A stretch of DNA of 64,000 nt from DATFVA01 sp963771705 (lineage in GTDB: Bacteria; Bacteroidota; Ignavibacteria; Ignavibacteriales; Ignavibacteriaceae), in contig CAVYUP010000006.1 of the NCBI GenBank assembly GCA_963771705.1, positions 62,001 through 126,000 on the forward strand. Direction: 5' to 3'. A model generated the notes under the pieces. It was not told where the DNA came from. It saw only the letters and a program-made list of their open reading frames with translations, and searched no databases. Shown one piece after another: positions 43,433-52,083 of the stretch (within the stretch, counting starts at the first letter, position 1; every line of letters starts with the position of its first letter). The translations under genes and the position numbers were made by a program.

Positions 43433-44172
43433 TATCTTACCCGTTTCATATTCTGTTCGGAAAAGAATGACTGGCTGATATCGATATTGAAGTCCATTTT
43501 TTTATAGTCAAGAATAGTCTTATTACCCGGTTCATCAGCAGGTACCATCTCCCAGTATGTCAGTATAGTTCTGTCATCCATTTTTTCGGGTTTGCTTCCG
43601 GTAAAAGTTTTTACAATGTTTTCATCTTCATCGTAGTAATCGGCTTTAAGCTCGAAGAACTCTTTTTTAGAGATCCAGGTAACTATCTTACCCCATACCA
43701 CACCCGCATCAGGTTTAGGCGTCAGTTCCACTTTCCAGCAGTCATACCCACGCAGATTTTCCTCTCCTATAAATTTATGTGTATAATCTTCAACAATAGA
43801 AGACTCTTTTACAAGATCGTCATTGGTAAAGTCGGATCCCATCCAGGACTGCATCATCATCGACGGCGGTATCTTAATCACCTTCTGTGCGGAGGGAATC
43901 CAGTTCCAGACCTCATTTTTTCTCTTAAGAGTAACCGTACCCTTATCGCGGGCAGGTTCAGTTACATAGATCATTGCATAGTCGGGCTCCAGAGTCCATA
44001 TCTTTAATCCCATTTTACGGGACCAGTCGGGCTTAACAATAGTCATCTCAACCTCAGAGTAACTGCTGTTTGCCTTCATCAGCTGATCAGCCTTCTGCAC
44101 CACCTCTTTTGCTGTCTGCGGGAATACCTGGCTGCAAATAATTACGAAAAAAATAAGAATATTTGATTTCAT
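43432..44172 (-). CDS. LolA-like outer-membrane lipoprotein-sorting protein
   Basis: A 246-residue periplasmic protein with a signal peptide (to QVFPQ) and the LolA-fold family pattern: MTIVKPDWSRKMGLKIWTLE, then KGTVTLKRKNEVWNWIPSAQ and WVWxxxI-type strands. These proteins carry hydrophobic ligands across the periplasm. It is first in the operon after tetR; its start overlaps the tetR stop by 4 bp. The lipid or compound it carries is not evident. Confidence 0.82.
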   Translation of the reverse strand: MKSNILIFFVIICSQVFPQTAKEVVQKADQLMKANSSYSEVEMTIVKPDWSRKMGLKIWTLEPDYAMIYVTEPARDKGTVTLKRKNEVWNWIPSAQKVIKIPPSMMMQSWMGSDFTNDDLVKESSIVEDYTHKFIGEENLRGYDCWKVELTPKPDAGVVWGKIVTWISKKEFFELKADYYDEDENIVKTFTGSKPEKMDDRTILTYWEMVPADEPGNKTILDYKKMDFNIDISQSFFSEQNMKRVR

Positions 44173-44771
44173 TTTTTCTTCCTTTTACGTGCATTTGTAC
44201 AATATGTCTTTATCAGATGATCCTCAAGCTTATCAACCGGAAATAACTCCGGCGCGCTTACCATATGAAATGCGATTCCGTCCAGCTGCGTGCCTAGTGC
44301 AAATGCTTTCATATAATGGTCTTTCTCTCCCATTGCCTTAAACAATTCCGAAAGCTGCTGTGTCGCCTGTCCGCGAAATTCCATCATTAGGTCTTTTACG
44401 TCTTTCTGCGACTCCGATTGAAGTATAACCGACATATATAATCTCCAGTAGGTCGGGTTGCTCTTTATCTGACTCAGCGAAATTCGTATTACCTTCTCCA
44501 GCGCTTTACTCGGGTCAGTCTCTGTATAAATTCCGCCCATCATTTTCTCAAGTTCTCTGAATCCTTCTTCAATGATTTTCCTTAATAGATCATCCTTGTT
44601 CTTAAAGTAATTGTACATCAGTCCTTTTGATATTCCTGCTTTTGCGGCTATCTGCGAGATTGATGTTGCATGGAATCCGTTTACAGCAAAAAGTTCAAGA
44701 CCAGCATCCAGGATCCTCGAGCTTGCGGACTCTCTTATTTTCTCAAATTGTTCTTTTGTTCTCGGTGACAT
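44169..44771 (-). CDS. TetR-family transcriptional regulator
   Basis: A 200-residue regulator with the TetR helix-turn-helix: ILDAGLELFAVNGFHATSISQIAAKAGIS followed by KGLMYNYFKNKDDLL. The C-terminal ligand domain is divergent. ATG 44771 is used; the longer frame from 44801 would cover the operator palindrome at 44787-44800. It controls its own operon and the exporter genes behind it, as the overlapping stop-start pairs suggest. Confidence 0.88.
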   Translation of the reverse strand: MSPRTKEQFEKIRESASSRILDAGLELFAVNGFHATSISQIAAKAGISKGLMYNYFKNKDDLLRKIIEEGFRELEKMMGGIYTETDPSKALEKVIRISLSQIKSNPTYWRLYMSVILQSESQKDVKDLMMEFRGQATQQLSELFKAMGEKDHYMKAFALGTQLDGIAFHMVSAPELFPVDKLEDHLIKTYCTNARKRKKK

Positions 44772-44786
44772 AATACTATTTTTGAC

Positions 44787-44829
44787 TGAACGTTTGTTCA
44801 AACCTAAATATAGAGTCGGAAAGTGTCAA
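44787..44829 (-). promoter_or_regulatory. Promoter and TetR operator of the exporter operon
   Basis: On the minus strand TTGACA (44824-44829) and TAGGTTTG (44799-44806) are spaced 17 bp apart, fitting both sigma-70 -35 and the Bacteroidota -7 motif. Overlapping the 3' end is the palindrome TGAAC-GTTT-GTTCA (44787-44800), a good TetR operator placed to block the start of transcription. Confidence 0.6.
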
Positions 44830-45337
44830 GGGAAGTAATGTGATTTTCCATAAAATGGATAAATCTCTCCATAAGCGGTCATAAAATCAGATTATGAGAT
44901 TTAAAAAATTGGGGCTAAGAAAATTTGCATAATTTCCAGGGCTGCCGGTATTTTCGTTGTCTATTCAGGGATTCTCCAGGTTTTATCCCGTGTTTCACTG
45001 GTTTTTAACCAGTATTAGAGACGGTTCAAAGACGGTTCATCCCTCATTTTCGACAAAATTTGTTGAAATATTTAACAACGATGATGGAGAGTCTGTAACT
45101 GCATCCCCAGCTCTTAAACCCCAAAGATGTACTGATCATATCATTTAATTGTTAATAACAAATGATACTCTGTGTTGCATTATATAACTTTTTAATCTGA
45201 AGTTCAACACTCCCCTTCAATAGATTTCCCCATTCTTTAAATGCCTTAATCCCGATATTTCTCTCATTTTTGTTTCTCATCAAACTTTTTCCCCTTCAAA
45301 CTTTTTAAGTTTGGAGACAATAAATACTGAGGAACCA
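44830..45337. other. 508-bp intergenic gap with hairpin and repeat
   Basis: No gene is supported. It has a perfect hairpin ACTGGTT-TTT-AACCAGT (44997-45013) next to the 11-bp repeat at 45019-45040, and an AT-rich right part that should hold the promoter of the dehydrogenase gene. Confidence 0.5.
45019..45040. repeat. 11-bp tandem repeat, two copies
   Basis: AGACGGTTCAA (45019-45029) is followed by AGACGGTTCAT (45030-45040), one base different. It lies 5 bp after a hairpin. Same 11-bp period as the arrays near 4494 and 19680. Confidence 0.7.
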
Positions 45338-46204
45338 ATGAAAGTCGGATTTATAGGAACAGGAATTATGGGCAGCAGAATGGCTCATAACCTGCTAAAA
45401 AATAATTATAATTTAATCGTTCATAACAGAACAAAAGAAAAGGCTGAGTCCTTACTAAAAGCTGGCGCCGAGTGGGCAGATTCCCCTCTTGATGCGGGGG
45501 CCGAAGCCGATATACTTTTTACTATGCTGAGCAACCCTGAAGCAGTTTATGAAGTTTCGCTGGGAGAGGAAGGTTTTCTAAGCGGAATGAAAGAGAATTC
45601 GGTATGGATAGACTGCAGTACAGTAAACCCTACTTTTTCGAGGGAGATGTCGAAACAAGCCTCTGAATGTCATGTAAGGTTTATGGATGCACCGGTTGCC
45701 GGAACTAAACAGCCGGCGGAAAAAGGAGAGCTGATATTCTTTGCCGGAGGCAGCGGAAAAGACTTTAAGGAAGTGAAACCTCTTCTCGAGAAAATGGGAA
45801 AGAAAATCATACACCTGGGTGAATGCGGCAAAGGAACTTCAATGAAGATGGTAGTAAACCTGATGCTGGGGATAGCTATGGCTTCTTTTTCCGAAGCTCT
45901 GGTACTTGGTGAATCGCTGGGATTTGACAAAGAAACGATCTTTAATACCCTGCTTGGAGGACCTGTTACAGCCCCCTACCTCACAGCAAAGAAAGAAAAG
46001 TTTGCTGAAGATAAATATAATGCCGACTTCCCGCTCCAGTGGATGCATAAAGACCTTACCCTGGTATCTGATACAGCCGATGAAACTGATGTTACCCTCC
46101 CTACCGCCAGCGCGGTTAAAGAAGTTTTTGCCATGGCAAAGCAGAAAGGATACGGCGATCTTGATTTTTCTGCGCTGTATAAATTCTTAAGTAAAAAGGA
46201 TTAA
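45338..46204 (+). CDS. 3-hydroxyisobutyrate dehydrogenase-family oxidoreductase
   Basis: A 288-residue NAD(P)-dependent enzyme of the beta-hydroxyacid dehydrogenase family (GarR/HIBADH/GLYR1). The dinucleotide motif is GFIGTGIMGSRM at the N-terminus, the substrate loop FMDAPVAGTKQPAEKGEL, and the catalytic Lys region GKGTSMKMVVNLML. Likely substrate is a 3-hydroxyacid or a semialdehyde. ATG 45338 is chosen since GAGG lies 5 bp upstream; an in-frame TTG at 45311 would add nine residues before the conserved start. Confidence 0.88.
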   Translation: MKVGFIGTGIMGSRMAHNLLKNNYNLIVHNRTKEKAESLLKAGAEWADSPLDAGAEADILFTMLSNPEAVYEVSLGEEGFLSGMKENSVWIDCSTVNPTFSREMSKQASECHVRFMDAPVAGTKQPAEKGELIFFAGGSGKDFKEVKPLLEKMGKKIIHLGECGKGTSMKMVVNLMLGIAMASFSEALVLGESLGFDKETIFNTLLGGPVTAPYLTAKKEKFAEDKYNADFPLQWMHKDLTLVSDTADETDVTLPTASAVKEVFAMAKQKGYGDLDFSALYKFLSKKD

Positions 46205-46285
46205 CATCGTTTTCTGATTCGTATTGAAAGTTCTGCCGGTAACTTTTAATTTAGTGCATCTTAAATTTAATTATAGGAACCTGAA

Positions 46286-46636
46286 ATGGCTGACAATTTA
46301 ATAGCACACGTTGAGATTCCATCTTCCAATCTTAACCAAACAAAAGATTTTTTCTCGAAAGTATTCGGCTGGGAATTCAAACCATTCGGCAATGGCTATA
46401 TGCTCTTTAATAATCATAAAGGCATTATGGTAGGCATCCGGCAGGTTGAAAAGGTTAATTCCGGCGACACTACCGTCTTTCACATAAATGTAAGCAGCAT
46501 AGATGAGGCCCTGAACGCAGCCAAAACTAACGGCGGAAGTATCTTCAAGGAAAAGACTGTTATCCCCGCTATGGGCTGGTACGCCCTTATTAAAGATCCC
46601 CAGGGAAATATCGTGGGGCTATACCAGAGGAATTAG
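46286..46636 (+). CDS. VOC-family (glyoxalase-like) protein
   Basis: A 116-residue two-repeat VOC protein: AHVEIPSSNLNQTKDFFSKVFGWEFK in the first repeat and KTVIPAMGWYALIKDPQGNIVGLYQ in the second. Metal ligands of glyoxalase I are only partly kept, so the activity is uncertain. Single gene with a 79-bp leader after the dehydrogenase gene. Confidence 0.8.
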   Translation: MADNLIAHVEIPSSNLNQTKDFFSKVFGWEFKPFGNGYMLFNNHKGIMVGIRQVEKVNSGDTTVFHINVSSIDEALNAAKTNGGSIFKEKTVIPAMGWYALIKDPQGNIVGLYQRN

Positions 46637-46674
46637 CGAATCAGCGAATATAGGCTAATTGCGCAGGGCGCCGG

Positions 46675-47115
46675 CTATGCTTCGACCGGCTCAGTCTTTA
46701 CAATTTTATATGAATGGGTAATCTCGGAAGCCTTCTCCAGCATCCTGGTTACCCCGCAGTACTTTGTCTGCGATAATTCTATTGCTCTCTCAACATCCTT
46801 TTCGGATACTTCATTTCCATAAAATACATATTCAATATGCATTTTGGTGAAAGTCTGGGGATGCTCTTCACATACTTCGGAATCTATATTCATTTCGAAG
46901 CCTTCAAGCTTTACTCTCTTTTTGTTGAGTATGCTTACAACATCACTTCCTGTGCATCCGCCTAGCCCCAGCAGCAGCAGCTCCTTCGGTCTTATTCCCG
47001 CGTTGCTTCCGCCGAACTCCTCGGGACCATCCATCATCACCCAGTGATTTGAATCTGTTTTACCGGCAAAGGTTATTCCTTTGACCTGTTTAATATAAGC
47101 TGATTTTTTAGGCAT
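46675..47115 (-). CDS. OsmC-family peroxiredoxin-like protein
   Basis: A 146-residue protein of the OsmC/Ohr clan. The conserved Cys segments are LLLGLGGCTGSDVVSIL (first reactive Cys) and SQTKYCGVTRML (second), forming the pair that reduces organic or fatty hydroperoxides. ATG 47115 is chosen with AGGG about 8 bp upstream; a longer frame from 47199 adds a hydrophobic leader with no homology. Convergent with the VOC gene. Confidence 0.88.
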   Translation of the reverse strand: MPKKSAYIKQVKGITFAGKTDSNHWVMMDGPEEFGGSNAGIRPKELLLLGLGGCTGSDVVSILNKKRVKLEGFEMNIDSEVCEEHPQTFTKMHIEYVFYGNEVSEKDVERAIELSQTKYCGVTRMLEKASEITHSYKIVKTEPVEA

Positions 47116-47260
47116 GTTATTTTCCCTGAATTTCAAAAATTGTTTATGATATGATGTTCCAAAAATAATTAGGTTTCCGTTTAATAAAAACAAATGCAAA
47201 AAGGCAAAAAAATCTTTATCTTGAGAATTCTATTTCCATTAAAATTAAAAGGATTACTAT

Positions 47261-47470
47261 ATGAGCAATCACGTATATAAAATGATAGAATTAACCGGCT
47301 CTTCTGACAAAGGCATTGAAGAAGCTATTCAGAACGCTGTTGCTAAGGCGGGAGAAACAGTACGGAATATGAGATGGTTCCAGGTAATGGATACAAGAGG
47401 ACATATTGACAATAACCAGGTGCAGCACTGGCAGGTTACAATTAAGATCGGCTTCACAATGGAGGATTGA
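47261..47470 (+). CDS. Dodecin, flavin-binding protein
   Basis: A 69-residue protein with the dodecin pattern: VYKMIELTGSSDKGIEEAIQ then NMRWFQVMDTRG, where the Trp stacks against the flavin, and QVQHWQVTIKIGF at the end. Dodecins form dodecameric shells that store flavin and prevent its photoreactions. It has AAAGGA upstream of ATG 47261 and a terminator that overlaps the 3' end of the convergent kinase gene. Confidence 0.92.
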   Translation: MSNHVYKMIELTGSSDKGIEEAIQNAVAKAGETVRNMRWFQVMDTRGHIDNNQVQHWQVTIKIGFTMED

Positions 47471-47495
47471 GTTCAGGCAGGCAAATTTTTTATCG

Positions 47496-47546
47496 AAGGC
47501 ACGGTTTTTAAGAATTAAAGATAATCGAGAAAGTCGTGCCTTTTCC
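47496..47546. terminator. Hairpin after dodecin, overlapping the kinase 3' end
   Basis: AAGGCACG (47496-47503) and CGTGCCTT (47535-47542) form an 8-bp stem; TTTTCC follows on plus. The loop contains the minus-strand stop codon of the convergent kinase (47508-47510), so the two transcripts share bases. Confidence 0.6.
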
Positions 47547-50519
47547 TTTCTCACTGCTTACATTTATTTCCGCTTTAAGAAGATCGAGGTAACTCTTAAC
47601 AAGAGCCAGCCCCAGCCCGTTCCCCTCAAATTTTCTTGTATAACCTGTCTCCTCCTGGGTGAACGGCAGAAAGAGTTTTGGAATGTATTCTTCTGAAATG
47701 CCTATTCCGGTATCACTTATGTCGATTTTTATTCTATTATTATCAAGTACTGATGTATCCATTTCAATCCCTCCACTGTTTGTATATTTCAGTGCATTGT
47801 TCAAAAGGTTCTGAAATATTTCGCTTACCAGGTAATCATCCCCGTTAATCATAATTTTTTCCGAAGGCATATTCAGTTTAAGATAAAGATTCTTTTTTCT
47901 TGCCAGGAATTCAAATTCTCTGCTGAGCCTTACGAGGATATCACCAAGGTTTAACGGTTCAAAAGTTAAATCAATATTTCCCTTCTGAATTGCCGCCAGG
48001 TTAAGTATCATATCAATCGTCCGCAGAAGCCTTTTTCCAGCGGAATCAATTGAGGTGAATGACAGCCTGATATCGTCGTTTACCATCTCCGCAAGTTCTT
48101 CCTGAAGAAAAGAGTTATAACTCAGAATAACATTCAGGGGCGTCCTGATCTCGTGCGACATCTGTGAAAGGAATTCCGATTTCATCCTGTCAGATTCTTC
48201 GGCTTTTTCCTTGGCAATCAAAAGCTCCTGCTGCATCTCCTTCTTCTGGGTGATATCTTCCTTGATTGCTATAAAATGTGTAATGTTTCCTCTGTCATCC
48301 CTTATCGGCGATATCGATGCCTGCTCCCAGTAAAGTTCGCCGTTCTTTTTCCTGTTATGAAATTCTCCGCGCCATTCTCTTCCGGCAGAAATACTCTTCC
48401 ACATATCTTTGTATTCCGCATCAGAGGTTTTGCCTGACTTTAATATCCTCGGGTTCTCACCAACAACTTCAACTTGTCTGTAACCCGTAACTTTGCAGAA
48501 TTGCGGGTTTACATATTCAATCTTTCCTTCAATGTTTGTTATTATGATTGCTGAGGGACTCTGCTCAACGGCTCTTGAGAGCTTGCGGATCTCCTCTTCA
48601 ACTTTTTTCCTCTCTCTAAGATCACGGAAAATTCCCTGGATCACTCCCCTATCGCCGATAGTGGTTTCACTGTTGCTTATCTCAACAGGAATCACCGATC
48701 CGTCTTTATGCTGAACGTAAACTTCATCGGGGGATATTTTCTGCTTTTCATCGATTAACCTGCCGAAAGAAGTCGAATAGTATTTTGCGTATTCTTCCGG
48801 ATGAAGAATCAGGTGCGATTTCCCAACAAGCTCTTCTCTTGAATGCCCCGTCAGCATTTCAGCCTGCTTATTAACATCTATTATTGTCCTGTCCTTGATA
48901 TCTACAATGATAATCGCGTCACTGGCAGATTCTATTATAGTCTTATACTTTTCTTCAGATTCTTTTAATGCCTGTTCGGCTTTCATCTTTTCGGTAGTAT
49001 CAAGCAAAGTACCAATTACAGCGGGCTTCCCTCCAAGGCTCGATCTTGTACCGAAAACATCAACAAATATGCGGGTTCCGTCTTTCCTTAATCCCCTGAA
49101 TGAATACGCGATTGATTCAGATTTACCAGACAGCCTGGAAGCTACATTATCCGATACAACTTCCCTGTCATCAGGATATGTGAGGTCAAGGGGACTTTTC
49201 TTATTAATAATCTCATCCATAGTGTAGCCGAAAATCTGTGCGAGCTTGGGATTGACATACTTAAAGACTCCCTCCTGAATGATATAAACACCAACCAGCG
49301 ACTTCTCTACAAGTTTCCTGAACTTCTCCTCCGATTCCCGCATTGCCTGTTCAGCTTTCTTCTTCTCTGTAATATCCCTGTAAATGCCCTGGTAAACTTC
49401 CTCATTGTTCCACAGAATTGTGTTTACTTTTACCTCAAGGTCGATGACCTTTTGTTCCCTGGTAATACCTTTAAGTTCATAAAACGAGGAATCTGTTTTT
49501 TCACCAGAAATAGCGTTGAATTTATCCCTAATAATTTTTCTGCTTTCCGGTGCGACGATTTTCATTATATCGAACTCGTCCGAGAGCGCCTCTTCCCTGG
49601 AATATCCGAACAATTTACACCATGCGCCGTTTACAAGAAGAAGCTTTTTATCTTTTAAGACATACACTGCATCCGCGGATGACTCTATCAGGGCCCTGTA
49701 CATCATATCCCGTTCCCTCATAGCTCTCTCAGCCTGCTTCCTCGCGGTAATGTCTTTTAATATTACCACGTAGGCTATATGTTCGCCGGAGGAATCTAAG
49801 AAAGGGAAAACTGAAGTATCTGCTGTGCCTTCACTACCATCTTTTCTAACAATAGCAGCCTCGCCGCTCCATAGAGAGGATCTTTCAATCTTCTTCCTGA
49901 TCTTTCCAAAACTCTGTACAAATTCAGGCTGACTGAAAAGGATCTTTATAAAGTTATCGACAACCTCCTCTTTGCTGTATCCGAAAACTTTTTCCGCCGC
50001 CGCGTTCCAGCTCTGGATGTATCCTTCCAGATCGGTTATCATTACCGCATCATTCAGATTCTCAAAGATGAATGCCTCTCTCCTAAGGGCTTCCTGCGTC
50101 TGTTTAATTGCCGAAATATCTCTGGCGATAAGCAGGATATTATTCCCCTGGATTTCTTTTATACTTACGGTTACAGGAATTTTGCGTGAATCTTTTGAAA
50201 GGAACTCACTCTCGATGAAGGTTCCGTCGAATGAGGGTCTGCCATTTAGAAAAGCAAGACGAAGGCGGGAATATTCGCTAATGGAAAAAATATCCTTTGC
50301 TGCCAGACCGAGCATTTCTTTCTCTTTATAATCCAGCAGTTTCATGGCCCCCCGGTTTACTTCCAATACCTTTCCGTTTTCCGAAGAGATTATTATGAAA
50401 GCATCTATCGACTCCCTGAAAATCGCCTCGTAATCAATATCATTTTCTGCGATTTTAACAGATGAGACAGGGTCCGTGACCGGGGCTTCTTTTTTTCGTC
50501 CGTAATTTGAGTTATTCAT
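47508..50519 (-). CDS. Multi-PAS sensor histidine kinase (six PAS domains)
   Basis: A 1003-residue cytosolic kinase with no membrane helix. About six PAS domains occur in tandem, for example FEAIFRESIDAFIIIS-type starts and the repeats WSGEAAIVRKDGSE and WRGEFHNRKKNGELYWEQ with PAC extensions. The HisKA box has the phospho-accepting His in FLSQMSHEIRTPLNV, followed by the ATPase with N box (FQNLLNNALKYT), DTGIGI and GNGLGLALVK. Multiple PAS domains suggest sensing of ligands, redox or light in the cytoplasm. No response regulator is adjacent, so it is an orphan. Confidence 0.9.
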   Translation of the reverse strand: MNNSNYGRKKEAPVTDPVSSVKIAENDIDYEAIFRESIDAFIIISSENGKVLEVNRGAMKLLDYKEKEMLGLAAKDIFSISEYSRLRLAFLNGRPSFDGTFIESEFLSKDSRKIPVTVSIKEIQGNNILLIARDISAIKQTQEALRREAFIFENLNDAVMITDLEGYIQSWNAAAEKVFGYSKEEVVDNFIKILFSQPEFVQSFGKIRKKIERSSLWSGEAAIVRKDGSEGTADTSVFPFLDSSGEHIAYVVILKDITARKQAERAMRERDMMYRALIESSADAVYVLKDKKLLLVNGAWCKLFGYSREEALSDEFDIMKIVAPESRKIIRDKFNAISGEKTDSSFYELKGITREQKVIDLEVKVNTILWNNEEVYQGIYRDITEKKKAEQAMRESEEKFRKLVEKSLVGVYIIQEGVFKYVNPKLAQIFGYTMDEIINKKSPLDLTYPDDREVVSDNVASRLSGKSESIAYSFRGLRKDGTRIFVDVFGTRSSLGGKPAVIGTLLDTTEKMKAEQALKESEEKYKTIIESASDAIIIVDIKDRTIIDVNKQAEMLTGHSREELVGKSHLILHPEEYAKYYSTSFGRLIDEKQKISPDEVYVQHKDGSVIPVEISNSETTIGDRGVIQGIFRDLRERKKVEEEIRKLSRAVEQSPSAIIITNIEGKIEYVNPQFCKVTGYRQVEVVGENPRILKSGKTSDAEYKDMWKSISAGREWRGEFHNRKKNGELYWEQASISPIRDDRGNITHFIAIKEDITQKKEMQQELLIAKEKAEESDRMKSEFLSQMSHEIRTPLNVILSYNSFLQEELAEMVNDDIRLSFTSIDSAGKRLLRTIDMILNLAAIQKGNIDLTFEPLNLGDILVRLSREFEFLARKKNLYLKLNMPSEKIMINGDDYLVSEIFQNLLNNALKYTNSGGIEMDTSVLDNNRIKIDISDTGIGISEEYIPKLFLPFTQEETGYTRKFEGNGLGLALVKSYLDLLKAEINVSSEKGKGTTFSIIFNS

Positions 50520-50623
50520 AGAAATTTAATCTGATTGCAATTTATCAATTACCAGGCCACCATAAAAAGGCCCGTTTTTTTACATTTTCCTCTCTTTTCG
50601 GAAATTTTCCCCGTGGAGACCGA

Positions 50624-52045
50624 TCATTCCTGTGCAAAGATTTCTACTGAAGTAAACTCCCCTGAAATTATCCCGTAAGGATAATATGAATTCAGGAAAT
50701 CCTTACTCTCTGTAAATTTTTCATAAACCGGTTTTACAGGGTAGTCGACAATAACATAGTCGGGACGATAGTTCTGTATTATGCCGGAGTAATCTTTTTT
50801 TCGCAGATAATTAAAAATCTCAGGGTTTATCAGTCCCAGCATATCAATTACATTCCCTTTGTTATAATAAAAACCAAATATCCCTATCTCATCAATTAAT
50901 ACTTTCGAACCCGCCGCCGATTTATTGAGTGTTTCGGCAGTCTGATAGTAAGTATCATACTTGGAAGGACCGGGCTTGACAAACGTTTTAACGGGTAATA
51001 TAACTCCTGCACAAAATATAAATAAAAACACAAAGAGGAAGTATTTTTCTGAAAAACGGGATAAAAAAGAATCAAGCGAAGTTGAAACAAGGAGTCCGAA
51101 GGGGATCACGAAAAAAGTATAATACCAGGGATAAGCCGGGGGGTTCAGAATAAATCCATAACAAATGAAATATAATACTGACCACCCCAGTAGTATACTG
51201 AAAGCTTTTGTCCGAAGAATTTCCTTTCTATATAACAGCAGGTAAACCAAAGATATAGTCATTATTAACAGCATCGTTGAAAGAACCGGAATTCCGCCCG
51301 GTATTTCGGTTGTAAATCCTTTGAGGAATAATAATCCGCTTCCCCAGTAACCCATGCTCTGCTGATGAGTTTTTATAAAGAAAGTTGTAGGCAGAATGCT
51401 TCCGAAGTAAAAAAAGCTGAAAATGAACCATGGAAGCAGTACGGCTGAAAAGCTTAGTATTGTTTTCAGACCGGGCAATTTTTTCTTAACAGCCAGGTAG
51501 TGAATAAGTATTACAATGACTATGAGAATGTTATCAAATCTTCCTAATACGGCCAACGCGCTGAAAACCCCTGTTAGTTCAAACCGGTTGATAGTATAAA
51601 AATATACCGCCGCCATCAGCAGCATAAGGGAAAACTGCGTTTCCATACCCGCAGAATTCCTGAACAGAGGATCAGCCGCAATGAGCAGCGCAAAGAGATA
51701 GCCGGAGGATTTAAGTCTGGACTTCTCAAATGTTTTATACGCGAAATAAACCAGCAGCAGAAGAGAAATGAATCGAACCAGGTCTCCTATTAAAGGAATC
51801 TTTTCGTATCCGGACGCCCCCGTTATATAATTGAACGAGGCGAGCAAAAGAGTATATAATGGTGATGTGGAAGCGTTAACTTTCTCCCCTGCATTAAATG
51901 TATACCCATTACCCAGGCTTATATTTTTGGCATAGGTATAAAAGATAAATTCGTCATCCGGAGTAATTTTGCTGTAGGAGATAGAGACGATGACTGCAAG
52001 CAGAGTAATACAAATAAAATATACTGTTTTGTATTTACCGGTCAT
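50624..52045 (-). CDS. GT-C-type membrane glycosyltransferase
   Basis: A 473-residue protein with about ten transmembrane helices and a C-terminal soluble domain. The N-terminal region between the first helices has TPDDEFIFYTYAKNISLGNG followed by AGEKVNASTSPLYTLLLA, which matches the catalytic Asp-Asp and loop of ArnT/PMT-type (GT39/83) transferases that use a polyprenyl-phosphate sugar. It would glycosylate lipids or proteins at the outer face of the inner membrane. It is 38 bp downstream of a TPR/beta-propeller protein. Confidence 0.75.
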   Translation of the reverse strand: MTGKYKTVYFICITLLAVIVSISYSKITPDDEFIFYTYAKNISLGNGYTFNAGEKVNASTSPLYTLLLASFNYITGASGYEKIPLIGDLVRFISLLLLVYFAYKTFEKSRLKSSGYLFALLIAADPLFRNSAGMETQFSLMLLMAAVYFYTINRFELTGVFSALAVLGRFDNILIVIVILIHYLAVKKKLPGLKTILSFSAVLLPWFIFSFFYFGSILPTTFFIKTHQQSMGYWGSGLLFLKGFTTEIPGGIPVLSTMLLIMTISLVYLLLYRKEILRTKAFSILLGWSVLYFICYGFILNPPAYPWYYTFFVIPFGLLVSTSLDSFLSRFSEKYFLFVFLFIFCAGVILPVKTFVKPGPSKYDTYYQTAETLNKSAAGSKVLIDEIGIFGFYYNKGNVIDMLGLINPEIFNYLRKKDYSGIIQNYRPDYVIVDYPVKPVYEKFTESKDFLNSYYPYGIISGEFTSVEIFAQE

Positions 52046-52083
52046 TCAGAGAATCAATATTTGATGATGAAATAAATACTGGA

